A stretch of 64,000 nt of DNA. It comes from Rikenellaceae bacterium (GTDB taxonomy: Bacteria > Bacteroidota > Bacteroidia > Bacteroidales > Rikenellaceae). The translations under genes and the position numbers were made by a program. Shown piece by piece: positions 26,313 through 35,445 of this stretch; within the stretch, counting starts at the first letter, position 1, and each line of letters opens with the position of its first letter. Where the stretch lies: contig JAFRZW010000005.1 in NCBI GenBank assembly GCA_017442365.1, forward strand, positions 1 to 64,000, read 5' to 3'. The notes beneath the pieces are model-generated. The model did not search any database, was not told the DNA's origin, and saw only the letters and a list, made by a program, of their open reading frames with translations.

Positions 26313-29213
26313 ATGAAGAAGATTTTAACACTGATGATGGTCGTGGCGGCAATGCTGTTCGCGGCTTGCGGATCGAAGTACGCCTATGAGAGCGTCAAGG
26401 GCGATCCCACGCAGACCCGTATCTACACGCTGGATAACGGTCTGAAAGTCTATATGTCGGTAAGCAAGGAGGAACCTCGTATTCAGACCTATATCGCTGT
26501 GCGTGTGGGTGGTAAGAACGACCCCTCGGAGACCACCGGCTTGGCTCACTACTTCGAGCACCTGATGTTCAAGGGTACGGAGCAGTTCGGTACTCAGGAC
26601 TATGCAGCCGAGAAGCCTATGCTCGACGAGATCGAGCAGTTGTTCGAGGTCTATCGCAAGACCGAGGACGAGGCTGAGCGCAAGGCGATCTACAAGCGCA
26701 TTGACTCGATCAGCTACGAGGCGTCGAAGTTGGCTATCCCCAACGAGTACGACAAGCTGATGGCAACCATCGGTGCGCAGGGTACCAACGCCTACACGGG
26801 TTACGATATGACCGTGTATGTCGAGAATATTCCCTCGAATCAGGTCGAGAATTGGCTCAAAATCGAGGCTGACCGCTTCAAGAATGTTGTGATTCGTGGT
26901 TTTCACACCGAGCTTGAAACCATCTACGAGGAGAAGAATATGTCGCTCACGCAGGACGGTCGCAAGGTCTATGAGGCGATGAATCGCGCGCTGTTCCCCA
27001 ACCACCCCTACGGTAAGCAGACGGTGCTCGGTACGCAGGAGCACTTGAAGAACCCCTCGATTACCAACGTGAAGAACTACCACGATCAGTACTACGTGCC
27101 CAACAATATGGCAATCTGTTTGTCGGGTGATTTCGATCCCGAGCAGATGATCTCGCTCATCGACCAATACTTTGGCGATATGCAGCCCAATCCCGAGATC
27201 CCCGTATTGGAGTTCGAGCCCGAGCAGCCCATCACCGAGCCTATCGTTGAGGAGGTTTGGGGTCTGGACGCTGCAAACGTGGCTATCGGCTGGCGTTTGG
27301 GTGGCGCAGCATCGGAGGACGCCGATCTGGCAAACATCGTGGGTAGCATTCTCTACAACGGTCAGGCAGGTCTGATTGACCTCGATATCAATCAGCAGCA
27401 GAAGACGCTGAGCGCTTACGGCTATCCGTCGCTCTCGGCCGACTATGGTTATATGCAGTTGGCAGGTCGTCCCAAGCAGGGTCAGTCGCTCGAAGAGGTG
27501 CGTGATCTGCTGCTCGGCGAGGTTGCTAAGTTGCGTGCAGGCGAGTTCGACGAGGCTCTGATCGCTGCGGCGGTGAACAACTATAAGTTGGAGGCTATGC
27601 AGTATCTCGATTCGAACGATGGTCGTGCCGATATGTATGTCCAGTCGTTCATCAACCGCACCGAGTGGAAGGACGAGGTTGAGGTATTCGACCGCCTGTC
27701 GAAGATCACCAAGGAGGACGTTGTTCGTTTCGCTAACGAGAAGCTGGGTGAGCAGAACTACGCCATCATCTACAAGCGTCAGGGCAAGGATCCCAACGAG
27801 CAGAAGATCGCTAAGCCCGAGATCACTCCGATCGTAACCAACCGCGACGCTCAGAGCGACTTCTTCAAGGCTGTTGCAGCGTCGGAGGTGAAGCCTATCG
27901 AGCCGCGCTTTGTCGATTTCGAGAAGGATATGGACCGCTTCGAGGCGCAGTCGGGTATCGAGGTGCTCTACAAGCAGAACACCACCACCGACTATTTCTC
28001 GTTGGAGTATATGTTCGATCTGGGTACGTTGAACGATCCCGCATTGGGTCTTGCATTTGACTATACCGAGTACTTGGGTACGCTGGCAAAGAGCGCCGAG
28101 CAGATTCAGTCGGAGCTCTATGGTCTGGCTTGCGGATTTAACCTGCGTGCAAGTACGTCGCGTTGCCGAATTACGATCAGCGGTCTGGGCGAGAATATGA
28201 ACAAGGCGATGGATGTCGTTGAGGATCTGGTGGCTAACGCTGTTGCCGACGAGGCGATCCTGGCAAACGTTAAGCAGGATATGCTCAAATCGCGCGCAAA
28301 CGCTAAGCTGAATCAGTCGAGCAACTTCTCGGCTTTGCAGTCGTATGTGATCTATGGCGAGGAGGGTATGAATGCCCGCTTGTCGAACGAGGAGTTGATG
28401 GCACTCACCTCGGAGGAGCTGCTCGCAAAGGTGCGCGACCTGCTCACCAAGCAGCACACCGTTGTATATTACGGTCCCGCAACCAAGGACGAATTGCTTG
28501 CGTCGTTGAACGAGCACCACAATGTTCCCGAGGAGTTGCAGCCGCTCGAAATCAAGCGTCTGGCTAACGTTCCGACGCCCGAGAATAAGGTCTTCATCGC
28601 TGAGTACGACGCAAATCAGATCTACTACATTCAGTACTCGAATCGTGGCGAGAAGTTCGACGTTGCCAACGACGCCAACCTCGACCTCTACAACGAGTAT
28701 TTCGGTGGCGGTATGAGCAGCATCGTCTTCCAGGAGATGCGCGAGGCACGCGGTCTGGCTTACTCGGCACGTGCCTATATGAGCACGCCTACCTATGCCG
28801 ATGGTACTTACTCTTACACCGCATACATCGCTACGCAGAACGACAAGATGAAGCAGGCAATCGAGGCATTCGACGAGATTATCAACACGATGCCCGAGAG
28901 TGAGGCTGCCTTCAACGTGGCTAAGGAGTCGTATATCAACCAGGTGCGTACGCTGCGCTACACCAAGGCGAGCGTGCTCTATGCCTTTATCAATGCTCGC
29001 GATATGGGTCTTGATTACGACCGCGCTCGCGACGTGTTCGAGAAGGTGCAGACGATGACCCTCGACGACGTGAAGGCCGTTCAGCAGCAGTGGGTTAAGG
29101 ATCGCAACTACTACTACCTGATTTTGGGCGATTCGAAGAACCTCGACCTGAACTATCTGCGCACGCTCGGTCCGATCACCTTCCTCTCGCAGGAGCAGAT
29201 CTTCGGCTACTAA
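26313..29213 (+). CDS. M16 (insulinase/pitrilysin) zinc protease lipoprotein
   Basis: 966 aa. The lipoprotein signal ends at Cys19 (FAAC). There are two M16 halves. The first carries the inverted zinc motif HYFEH (79-83) and downstream glutamates in ELETIYEEKNM. The second half (about 520-940) lacks HxxEH, as usual for the structural half. It likely degrades peptides in the periplasm or on the outer membrane. Strong codon bias suggests high expression. Confidence 0.93.
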   Translation: MKKILTLMMVVAAMLFAACGSKYAYESVKGDPTQTRIYTLDNGLKVYMSVSKEEPRIQTYIAVRVGGKNDPSETTGLAHYFEHLMFKGTEQFGTQDYAAEKPMLDEIEQLFEVYRKTEDEAERKAIYKRIDSISYEASKLAIPNEYDKLMATIGAQGTNAYTGYDMTVYVENIPSNQVENWLKIEADRFKNVVIRGFHTELETIYEEKNMSLTQDGRKVYEAMNRALFPNHPYGKQTVLGTQEHLKNPSITNVKNYHDQYYVPNNMAICLSGDFDPEQMISLIDQYFGDMQPNPEIPVLEFEPEQPITEPIVEEVWGLDAANVAIGWRLGGAASEDADLANIVGSILYNGQAGLIDLDINQQQKTLSAYGYPSLSADYGYMQLAGRPKQGQSLEEVRDLLLGEVAKLRAGEFDEALIAAAVNNYKLEAMQYLDSNDGRADMYVQSFINRTEWKDEVEVFDRLSKITKEDVVRFANEKLGEQNYAIIYKRQGKDPNEQKIAKPEITPIVTNRDAQSDFFKAVAASEVKPIEPRFVDFEKDMDRFEAQSGIEVLYKQNTTTDYFSLEYMFDLGTLNDPALGLAFDYTEYLGTLAKSAEQIQSELYGLACGFNLRASTSRCRITISGLGENMNKAMDVVEDLVANAVADEAILANVKQDMLKSRANAKLNQSSNFSALQSYVIYGEEGMNARLSNEELMALTSEELLAKVRDLLTKQHTVVYYGPATKDELLASLNEHHNVPEELQPLEIKRLANVPTPENKVFIAEYDANQIYYIQYSNRGEKFDVANDANLDLYNEYFGGGMSSIVFQEMREARGLAYSARAYMSTPTYADGTYSYTAYIATQNDKMKQAIEAFDEIINTMPESEAAFNVAKESYINQVRTLRYTKASVLYAFINARDMGLDYDRARDVFEKVQTMTLDDVKAVQQQWVKDRNYYYLILGDSKNLDLNYLRTLGPITFLSQEQIFGY

Positions 29214-29239
29214 TCGAGTGTCGTATATATAATATAAGT

Positions 29240-29276
29240 ATCCCGTCGGTGCGTGCGTGCCGACGGGATTTTTTTG
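29240..29276 (+). terminator. Terminator of M16 peptidase gene
   Basis: ATCCCGTCGG and CCGACGGGAT pair around TGCGTGCGTG, followed by a T run. Confidence 0.87.
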
Positions 29277-29320
29277 TGCGTAAAGTGCGGAGTGGGGTGC
29301 TGCGGAACAACAAAATTTTG

Positions 29321-29328
29321 TATTTTTG
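29321..29328 (+). promoter_or_regulatory. -7 box of exonuclease promoter
   Basis: TATTTTTG, only 7 bases before ATG 29336, so the transcript should be leaderless or nearly so. It lies inside a longer open frame starting at 29249, ruling that start out. Confidence 0.55.
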
Positions 29329-29335
29329 TGCTGTT

Positions 29336-29830
29336 ATGAGAGATTTCGCAGCAATAGATTTCGAAACCGCAAATGGCTCGCGCACCAGCGTCTGCTCGGT
29401 GGGTGTGGTCGTGGTGCGTGGTGGCGAGGTGGTCGATCGTTTCTACTCACTGATCCGCCCCGTGCCCAACTATTACGCCTATTTCTGCCAGCGTGTGCAC
29501 GGACTTTGCGACCGTGATACCCGTTCAGCTCAGCAATTTCCGCAGGTGTGGGCGCAGATAGCTCCCCGCATTGAGGGGCTGCCTCTTGTGGCGCATAACG
29601 CCCGTTTCGACGAGGGGTGCCTGCGCGCTGTGCACGAATATTTCGCAATGGAGTATCCCGAATACCAATTCTTCGATACGCTGGCGGCGTCGCGTCGCAC
29701 CTTCGGGCGCACACTGCCCAACCACCAACTGCATACCGTTGCTGCGGCGTGCGACTTCGATCTCTCGGCGCACCACCACGCGCTGGCCGATGCCGAGGCG
29801 TGTGCAGCAATCGCGCTAAGGATATTGTAA
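29336..29830 (+). CDS. DnaQ-like 3'-5' exonuclease (DEDDh)
   Basis: 164 aa. Exo I motif DFET (DFETANG), Exo II around HNARFDEG, and Exo III HHALADAEACA with the DEDDh histidine are all present. It resembles the DNA polymerase III epsilon exonuclease domain but is short and stands alone, so it may act in repair or RNA/DNA trimming. ATG 29336 is chosen because the promoter box lies just upstream. Confidence 0.9.
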   Translation: MRDFAAIDFETANGSRTSVCSVGVVVVRGGEVVDRFYSLIRPVPNYYAYFCQRVHGLCDRDTRSAQQFPQVWAQIAPRIEGLPLVAHNARFDEGCLRAVHEYFAMEYPEYQFFDTLAASRRTFGRTLPNHQLHTVAAACDFDLSAHHHALADAEACAAIALRIL

Positions 29831-29846
29831 GATGTTGATTATAAAA

Positions 29847-29882
29847 CAAAAGGTGCTCACGAATTTCGCGAACACCTTTTTT
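29847..29882. terminator. Bidirectional terminator between exonuclease and aspartyl protease
   Basis: AAAAGGTGCTC pairs with GAACACCTTTT (one mismatch), with T runs outward on both strands. Confidence 0.8.
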
Positions 29883-29900
29883 GTTGTTGTGCGACGTGCG

Positions 29901-31112
29901 CTAATCCTCACACTCGATTACGATCTCTGTGATCGTTCCGTTGCGGTCGATCGTTGCGTGCCACGGCTCGCGCGAACGGGTCAATGCCTTGCGCTCCGCC
30001 TCGCTCATCTCCGAGGGCGTTTTGCCGTTGATCTTCACAATGCGATCACCACGCTTCACACCCGCCTTCTCCGCCTTGCCCCCTTCGAGCAGACCATTGA
30101 CCGTCCAATGATCTCGTTGCGGAGTGAGCGCAATGCCGAAGAAATAGCGGCTCGGAGTGTCGAAGTTGCGATTTGCGCGCAGGTACATCTTGCACTCCGC
30201 AAAGTCGAAAATCACATCGAAACGCTCCAAAAGTTCGTTGCCGATCAATCCGTCATAGCGTTTGTCCGCCAATGCTCCCGTAGTGTTGCCTGAGTAGTCT
30301 GCGCGAATGTTGCTTACGCTCAGCCCGCCCAACTCGACGCTTGCCAACTTGACGAGATTGTCGGTGCGCGAACCGCCAATGCCACCCACCGCATAGACCA
30401 TCTTCTGAGTGCCCGAATGGTTCTGCAAGCCCATCTTCACCACGCTGCTACTATTTATGGCGATCGTTCCCGATGAACCCATATCAACCAAAAACAGCCC
30501 CTCGCGCGAGGTCGTTGCGTCGAGAGCGATCTTTACGGGAACGAGAATGCGTGTCTTGCTGTCGTCGAGCCACTTGCAGTCGATACAGGTGTAGCTGCTG
30601 TCGGGCTGCTCGTCGCTCAAAATGCGCATATATTGGTCGGCATAGTTGAACTCGACCTTGCGCCCACGCACGAACTCCATTCCGAACATTCCGCTCACGT
30701 TGTTGCCGAGGATCTTGCGCAGGTTGAGCACCACCGCCGTCTGGTCCTTATGGGCAAATTCACCCACTCGATACTCCCAACCACTCATATCGACGCTCGC
30801 CATCTGTCGTCCATCGCCTGCACCGCCTACAAATGCTTTGCGCAGAGTGCCTTGCGCGGCAAAATGCTCGGCATAGAAGGTCGAGTCGAGGAGCAGAGAG
30901 GTGTTGCCCGTGTCGAAAACCAGCAGTGCGGGGATCGAGTCGCGGATTACGACGTCAAAGTAAAGATGATTATCGTAGTTGAACGCCACGGCACCCTCGG
31001 GCAGTGGGTGAGGAGTGGCTTCGGTTTCGGTCTTGGCGGGCGCCTGACCGCAAGCTGTTGCTACGGTAAGTAGCAACATTGTGGCAAAAATGGTGATGGT
31101 TTTGCTGTTCAT
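29901..31112 (-). CDS. Aspartyl protease-like lipoprotein with C-terminal PDZ domain
   Basis: 403 aa from ATG 31112. The lipoprotein signal ends at Cys21 (TACG). The retropepsin/pepsin-type motif VFDTGN has Asp67, and a second FLVDMGSSG has Asp210, so both catalytic aspartates may sit in one chain. A PDZ domain at about 320-380 has KAGVKRGDRIVKING. It probably cleaves envelope proteins. The open frame runs to 31334 through the tRNA-Leu gene, and the -7 box at 31170-31177 shows the true start is inner. Confidence 0.88.
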   Translation of the reverse strand: MNSKTITIFATMLLLTVATACGQAPAKTETEATPHPLPEGAVAFNYDNHLYFDVVIRDSIPALLVFDTGNTSLLLDSTFYAEHFAAQGTLRKAFVGGAGDGRQMASVDMSGWEYRVGEFAHKDQTAVVLNLRKILGNNVSGMFGMEFVRGRKVEFNYADQYMRILSDEQPDSSYTCIDCKWLDDSKTRILVPVKIALDATTSREGLFLVDMGSSGTIAINSSSVVKMGLQNHSGTQKMVYAVGGIGGSRTDNLVKLASVELGGLSVSNIRADYSGNTTGALADKRYDGLIGNELLERFDVIFDFAECKMYLRANRNFDTPSRYFFGIALTPQRDHWTVNGLLEGGKAEKAGVKRGDRIVKINGKTPSEMSEAERKALTRSREPWHATIDRNGTITEIVIECED

Positions 31113-31169
31113 AGTCTGGATAATTGTTTTAAGATTCTGCAAGTTAGCAATAAAACTTTTAATCTGCAA

Positions 31170-31177
31170 CAAAATTA
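31170..31177 (-). promoter_or_regulatory. -7 box of aspartyl protease promoter
   Basis: The minus strand reads TAATTTTG at 31177-31170, 57 bases before ATG 31112. Confidence 0.5.
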
Positions 31178-31261
31178 TCTGTCCTACACTCCCCCCCCGA
31201 AATTCGACCAATAGGACCGTATAATCGACTTTTGGGAAAGTATTGTTGGGTAATGGCAACA

Positions 31262-31292
31262 AAAAAAGAGAAGTCCTTTCGAACTTCTCTTT
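31262..31292 (-). terminator. Terminator of tRNA-Leu
   Basis: AAAGAGAAGT and ACTTCTCTTT pair around CCTTTCGA. On the minus strand a run of T follows. Confidence 0.8.
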
Positions 31293-31377
31293 TGGTACCC
31301 AGAGCCGGGATCGAACCGGCACGGATCTCTCCATTGGTGTTTGAGACCAACGCGTCTACCTATTCCGCCATCTGGGC
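31293..31377 (-). tRNA. tRNA-Leu (CAA)
   Basis: The minus strand begins GCCCAGATGGCGGAATAGG and ends with T-arm GGTTCGATCCC and TCTGGGTACCA. The anticodon stem TTGGT/ACCAA holds loop CTCAAAC, anticodon CAA. The long variable arm marks a class II tRNA. Encoded CCA is at 31293-31295. The first acceptor pair is G-U. Confidence 0.95.
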
Positions 31378-31496
31378 GTACTCCTAATTGAGCGTGCAAA
31401 TATAGGCATAATTTCTAATTCCACAAAATTTCGCGCCGAAATCTTCGCTTTTTTGTGAATTTTATCCATTTTTCGCCCAAAAATGGGACGCAAAAC

Positions 31497-32105
31497 CTAA
31501 AAACGCTTGCGTTTTCGACCGCGTTCGATGGTGATGTGCGACGAATAGACAAGCCGCGTTGAGGGGTTTGACGAGGTGATCACTTGGCGTAGCTCCTTGG
31601 TCCCGTAGCGGATAAACAGAAAGCGGTGAGGAATGCGATAGACTACTTGATGTAGCGTGTCGATCGACGTGAAACGTCCCTCGATGCGGTTGCCTATCAG
31701 TGTGGCTTGCAGTGAGTTCCACGTGTCGGAGTAGAGCGGAAGTTGCAGTGTATCGACAATGGGGCGTTGTAGCACGGAGTCGGGAATCTGCGTGCCGAAT
31801 TCAACCTTGGTCTGGGTCGTGGCGGTGGCGAGCGAGTTGATGTGTCGGAGGCGAATTTTGAGGTCCTGAATTTGATCGGCAAGCAGATCATTGGTTTGTT
31901 CCAACTCGCTCTGTTTGAGGCGTAACGATCGTACCTCGGCAGCGCTTTCGCCACTTCGGGTGCGGTAGATTTCGACGTCGGTCGTGAGGGTTGCGATGTT
32001 TTGATTAAGTCGTTGATTTTCGGCACGTAACGTGCGACGATTGTGGCTCACCATTGCCAATAGTGCGGTCGTGGTGAGAGCATAGATCAAGAGTGCTTTT
32101 TTCAT
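31497..32105 (-). CDS. Membrane-anchored coiled-coil protein (DUF6549-like)
   Basis: 202 aa. An N-terminal hydrophobic segment (4-20) and a coiled coil at about 25-90 (LRAENQRLNQ) are followed by a beta-rich C-terminal domain ending in a basic RGRKRKRF tail. It resembles proteins annotated DUF6549, which I recall from Bacteroidota phages and chromosomes; the match is from memory. The shape (one helix plus periplasmic coiled coil) is like phage Rz inner spanins, but no holin or lysin gene is near. It is last in the murB-tilS-holA run. Confidence 0.75.
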   Translation of the reverse strand: MKKALLIYALTTTALLAMVSHNRRTLRAENQRLNQNIATLTTDVEIYRTRSGESAAEVRSLRLKQSELEQTNDLLADQIQDLKIRLRHINSLATATTQTKVEFGTQIPDSVLQRPIVDTLQLPLYSDTWNSLQATLIGNRIEGRFTSIDTLHQVVYRIPHRFLFIRYGTKELRQVITSSNPSTRLVYSSHITIERGRKRKRF

Positions 32106-32180
32106 TGGATTGCGATCGGTTTGATTTCGATCGCAAAGATAGGAGGCGTAGAGGGGTGGTAGTTACTCAAATGTTGAGTA

Positions 32181-32990
32181 TCAGCGCATTGAGCGCACAA
32201 TGCGATCGACCACGAGCGACATATAGTTGGTCTGGCCGATTCGATCAATTGAGGTCAATCCGCGATAATCGGCAAAGAATAATTCGTCATAACGATCGAG
32301 CGCATCTGCCACTACAACGTCCTCACGCATAGCAATTTCCGAGCGTGCAATGGCGTCGAGTGTGAGTTGTCGTTCGACGGTGTCGGGAGCGCCGTATGCG
32401 AGTGGAGTAGTGATGATGGTATGACCTTCGACGGCAAAGAGCGGAGCAGTGCCTGCCGAGAGTGTAACTCCTTCATCATCAGTGCGTAAAACTACGTGTG
32501 AGCCTTGCACCTTATGACGATTTCGGGCACGCAGGAGAGCCGCCTCGGCTGCCTCGAAAGCTGCCGATGTGGGCATTTCGCCGAAGCCGACGTCGTAGCA
32601 ATCGACCGAAGCCGACGGGCGCACAGGACGTACCGAGTAGCCCTCGTCGAGCAGGATCTCGCCACCGACAAGCACCAAATCGGCACCTCGCTCCGAAGGG
32701 ATCAGCAGGGCCGAAACTCGGCACGAACCGCCTGACGGATAGCGATTTCGGGCGAGCAGATCGGCACACCACGCCGCGACCATTGCGGGCGAAAGGACCA
32801 CACGACGACCATATACGCGCTCGAATGCTCGGCCGAGCAACGCAAGGTGTGCAGCTACGTGCAGGGGACGACGGTCGCGGACACGCATATCTTGGTGCAC
32901 ATATCCCGCACGCAACCGTTCGAATGTATCAATCGAGGTCGTAGGTGCGACAATAGCGCCATTTACAGATATATAGTCCGTAGGGGTCAT
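32181..32990 (-). CDS. Class IV aminotransferase-like protein lacking the PLP lysine
   Basis: 269 aa. It follows the fold of branched-chain/D-amino acid/4-amino-4-deoxychorismate lyase proteins: a start FERLRAGYVHQ like FETxR, and GVTLSAGTAPLFAVEGHTI like the usual EGxxxNxF region, then TTPL. The whole chain has one lysine (RNRHKVQG), about 15 residues past the expected PLP-lysine position. The usual Glu of the SEG motif is Ala. It is probably not a normal aminotransferase. It overlaps holA by 4 bases (ATGA). Confidence 0.8.
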   Translation of the reverse strand: MTPTDYISVNGAIVAPTTSIDTFERLRAGYVHQDMRVRDRRPLHVAAHLALLGRAFERVYGRRVVLSPAMVAAWCADLLARNRYPSGGSCRVSALLIPSERGADLVLVGGEILLDEGYSVRPVRPSASVDCYDVGFGEMPTSAAFEAAEAALLRARNRHKVQGSHVVLRTDDEGVTLSAGTAPLFAVEGHTIITTPLAYGAPDTVERQLTLDAIARSEIAMREDVVVADALDRYDELFFADYRGLTSIDRIGQTNYMSLVVDRIVRSMR

Positions 32991-34060
32991 ACGAGGATTT
33001 TGAGGATCATTTCGCGCAGCAGCTCGCCATCATTCAGACCGCCCGTGCCGATACCTTTGCACTTGGCGTCGTATTCGCGGATAATGCCCAACACGTTGAA
33101 AACTCGATTGTTAGGCCAGCGAGTGGCGGTCTGCTTGATCTCGGCCAACAGGAATGGCGCGGGCACGCCCAACATTCGGCAAAGCTCCTGATCCGATGGC
33201 AATGCGACGCCCTTGGTGCGCAGTTGCCAATTGAGGTAGTTGATCGTGAAGAGTTGTCGGAACTCGCGGAACATCGCCATCAGCGTAACCACCAGCGGGT
33301 TGTCTTTGGGGTTGCGAGCAAAGTGATCGGCGATGAGCAACGCACGCGAAAGGTTGCGCGAGGTGATCGCCTTCATCAGCTCGAAGTTATTGAAATCCTT
33401 GCTGATACCGATATTTTGTTCGATATGCGTGGCGGTGATCGAGCGTGTGCCCTCGGGTAGCGAGAGCATCAATTTCGACAGCTCGTTCGAGATCTTCGAG
33501 ATGTCGGTTCCGAGGTGGTCGGTCAGCATCGAGAGCGCTTTCTGCTCGATCGTGCAGCCGCTCTTCGAACGCACAAATTCGCTCAACCAGCTGCCAATTT
33601 CGTAGTCGCGCGGACGCACCGACTCGAAAACCTCGCCCACAGCCGCGCAATGTTTGTAGAGTGCGGTACGTTTGTCGATGGTTTTCTCCTTATGGCAGAT
33701 GATCAGAATGGTCGTCGGCGAGGGTGCAGAGGTGTATAGCGAGAGCTGGTCGATCTGTCGCAACTGCTGAGCCTCGCGCACGATAACCACTTGATACTGA
33801 CCCATCATCGGCATTTGGCGGCAGAGATTCACAATCGCCCCCACTTCGCTATCTTTGCCATAGACGACCACCTGCCCGAAGGCGCGCTCGGCCTCATTCA
33901 GGATCGTCGAGCCGAGTTGCTCGCTCAGCGCGTCAATAAAGTAGCCTTCGTCGCCCATCAAGAGGTAGATCGGGGCGAAACGACGCGCCGCAATATGGCT
34001 ACGCAGTCGCTCATAGGCGGCCACGCTATCGCGGAATTTGGGTTTGCTGCTCTTAGCCAT
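32987..34060 (-). CDS. holA: DNA polymerase III subunit delta
   Basis: 357 aa. This subunit of the clamp loader opens the sliding clamp. The N-terminal PIYLLMGDEGYFIDALSEQL matches the family start, followed by VVIVREAQQL and helical domains II-III (LTDHLGTDISKISNELSKL). It is downstream of tilS by 11 bases and overlaps the class IV gene. Confidence 0.92.
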   Translation of the reverse strand: MAKSSKPKFRDSVAAYERLRSHIAARRFAPIYLLMGDEGYFIDALSEQLGSTILNEAERAFGQVVVYGKDSEVGAIVNLCRQMPMMGQYQVVIVREAQQLRQIDQLSLYTSAPSPTTILIICHKEKTIDKRTALYKHCAAVGEVFESVRPRDYEIGSWLSEFVRSKSGCTIEQKALSMLTDHLGTDISKISNELSKLMLSLPEGTRSITATHIEQNIGISKDFNNFELMKAITSRNLSRALLIADHFARNPKDNPLVVTLMAMFREFRQLFTINYLNWQLRTKGVALPSDQELCRMLGVPAPFLLAEIKQTATRWPNNRVFNVLGIIREYDAKCKGIGTGGLNDGELLREMILKILV

Positions 34061-34071
34061 TTGGTTGATAT

Positions 34072-35430
34072 TTAGATCGTTTCGCGTGTTATGCGCAGTA
34101 CGGTTTCGGTTTCGTCGGTCAGTCGGTAGCGATCGTCAATGCGTCGGCCGACAACCCACACAATGTCTTCGCCCGAAAGCAGTACAAATTGGCGTTCGCG
34201 TTCGGGTCCCGACACCTTGCGGTCGGTCAGATAGTCGCTGATCTTCTTGCGTCCCGTCATACCGTAGGGTACAAACCAGTCGCCCTCGCGCCAGCGGCGT
34301 AACTTCAAGGGGAACTGCAACTTATCGACGTCGATCTGGGCGATGTGCTCGGGTGTGCGGAAGTTCTCGATGGTGTCGATCGCCTCGCGTTCGAACATCA
34401 GTCGTGAGTTGCCGCAGAAGCTCTTGCGTGTGCCCTCCTCGACCGTAACCTCGCACGGATCGTCTGAGGTGATGCGTGCCACAACCACATTGCCGCGGTC
34501 GATCGTAGCCACCCACTCGCGCGAGTAGAAACGCTTGCCCGTTGCCGTGTCGCTCTCCAACGCGCGACACAGAGCGTCGGTAACGTCGCCCTTGAAATCG
34601 AAGGTCGAGTTGAGCAGTTCGTAGATCACAAAACCGCGCGGCATCTGAGGGTCGATACGGTCGATATGTATGGTGTGGATACCCTCCTGCTCGGTGCATA
34701 CCTCATTGCGTATCAGCTCGATAGCGCGATTGATGAACAGCTGTGTATCGGTCAGTCGGCGGATATTGCTGTTCATTATCTCGGTGAATTTCTTGTTGAT
34801 CTCGCGGATACGGGGGATCAATCCGAGGCGAATTTTGTTGCGGAGATATTTGGTCGAACGGTTCGACGAATCTTCGCGGAAGGGGATACGGTTTGCGATG
34901 GCATACTCCGAGATCTCGCGTCGTGAGGCGAACAACAGCGGACGGAACACTCGTCCGTTGGTGCTGCTGATACCCGTCAAACCACGCAGACCTGTGCCGC
35001 GCAGCAGATTGATAAAGAAGGTCTCGGTCGAGTCGTCGGCGTGGTGAGCGATGGCGATTTTATCGTAACCGTGCTCGATGCACAACTGCTCGAACCACTC
35101 GTAACGCAGACGGCGTGCCGCCATCTCCATCGACTCGCCCGTGCGCTCCATTTCGCCCACCGTATCGAATCGTTTGTTGTAGATCTTCACGCCGTAGCTT
35201 GCGGCCACACGTGCCACCAGCTCCTCGTCTTCGTCGCTCTCCTCGCCACGCAGACCAAAGTTGCAGTGTGCCACACCGATATGGTAGCCGCTCTGATAGA
35301 AGAGCGACATCAGCACCATCGAATCGACACCGCCACTGACTGCCAACAGTATGCGGTCGCTCGGTTCGAGCATATCGTTAGCGGCGATATATCGTTTGAA
35401 ATTCTCGAAAAGTAGATTCTTTTGAGGCAT
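34072..35430 (-). CDS. tilS: tRNA(Ile)-lysidine synthase
   Basis: 452 aa. It attaches lysine to C34 of tRNA-Ile(CAU) so that it reads AUA. The PP-loop LLAVSGGVDSMVL (about 27-39) is followed by the N-type PPase domain (IAHHADDSTETFFINLLRGTGLRGL) and the C-terminal TilS domain. It is between murB (15-base gap) and holA. Confidence 0.95.
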   Translation of the reverse strand: MPQKNLLFENFKRYIAANDMLEPSDRILLAVSGGVDSMVLMSLFYQSGYHIGVAHCNFGLRGEESDEDEELVARVAASYGVKIYNKRFDTVGEMERTGESMEMAARRLRYEWFEQLCIEHGYDKIAIAHHADDSTETFFINLLRGTGLRGLTGISSTNGRVFRPLLFASRREISEYAIANRIPFREDSSNRSTKYLRNKIRLGLIPRIREINKKFTEIMNSNIRRLTDTQLFINRAIELIRNEVCTEQEGIHTIHIDRIDPQMPRGFVIYELLNSTFDFKGDVTDALCRALESDTATGKRFYSREWVATIDRGNVVVARITSDDPCEVTVEEGTRKSFCGNSRLMFEREAIDTIENFRTPEHIAQIDVDKLQFPLKLRRWREGDWFVPYGMTGRKKISDYLTDRKVSGPERERQFVLLSGEDIVWVVGRRIDDRYRLTDETETVLRITRETI

Positions 35431-35445
35431 ACTTTCAGTAAGTTG

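Noticed and set aside
26325..28520. 731-codon open frame opposite the M16 peptidase gene
   Set aside because: Shadow of a highly biased gene; the same kind of Leu/Val/His-rich translation, no family features.
31113..31334. N-terminal extension of the aspartyl protease
   Set aside because: It runs into tRNA-Leu and its terminator; the inner ATG starts a proper lipoprotein signal.
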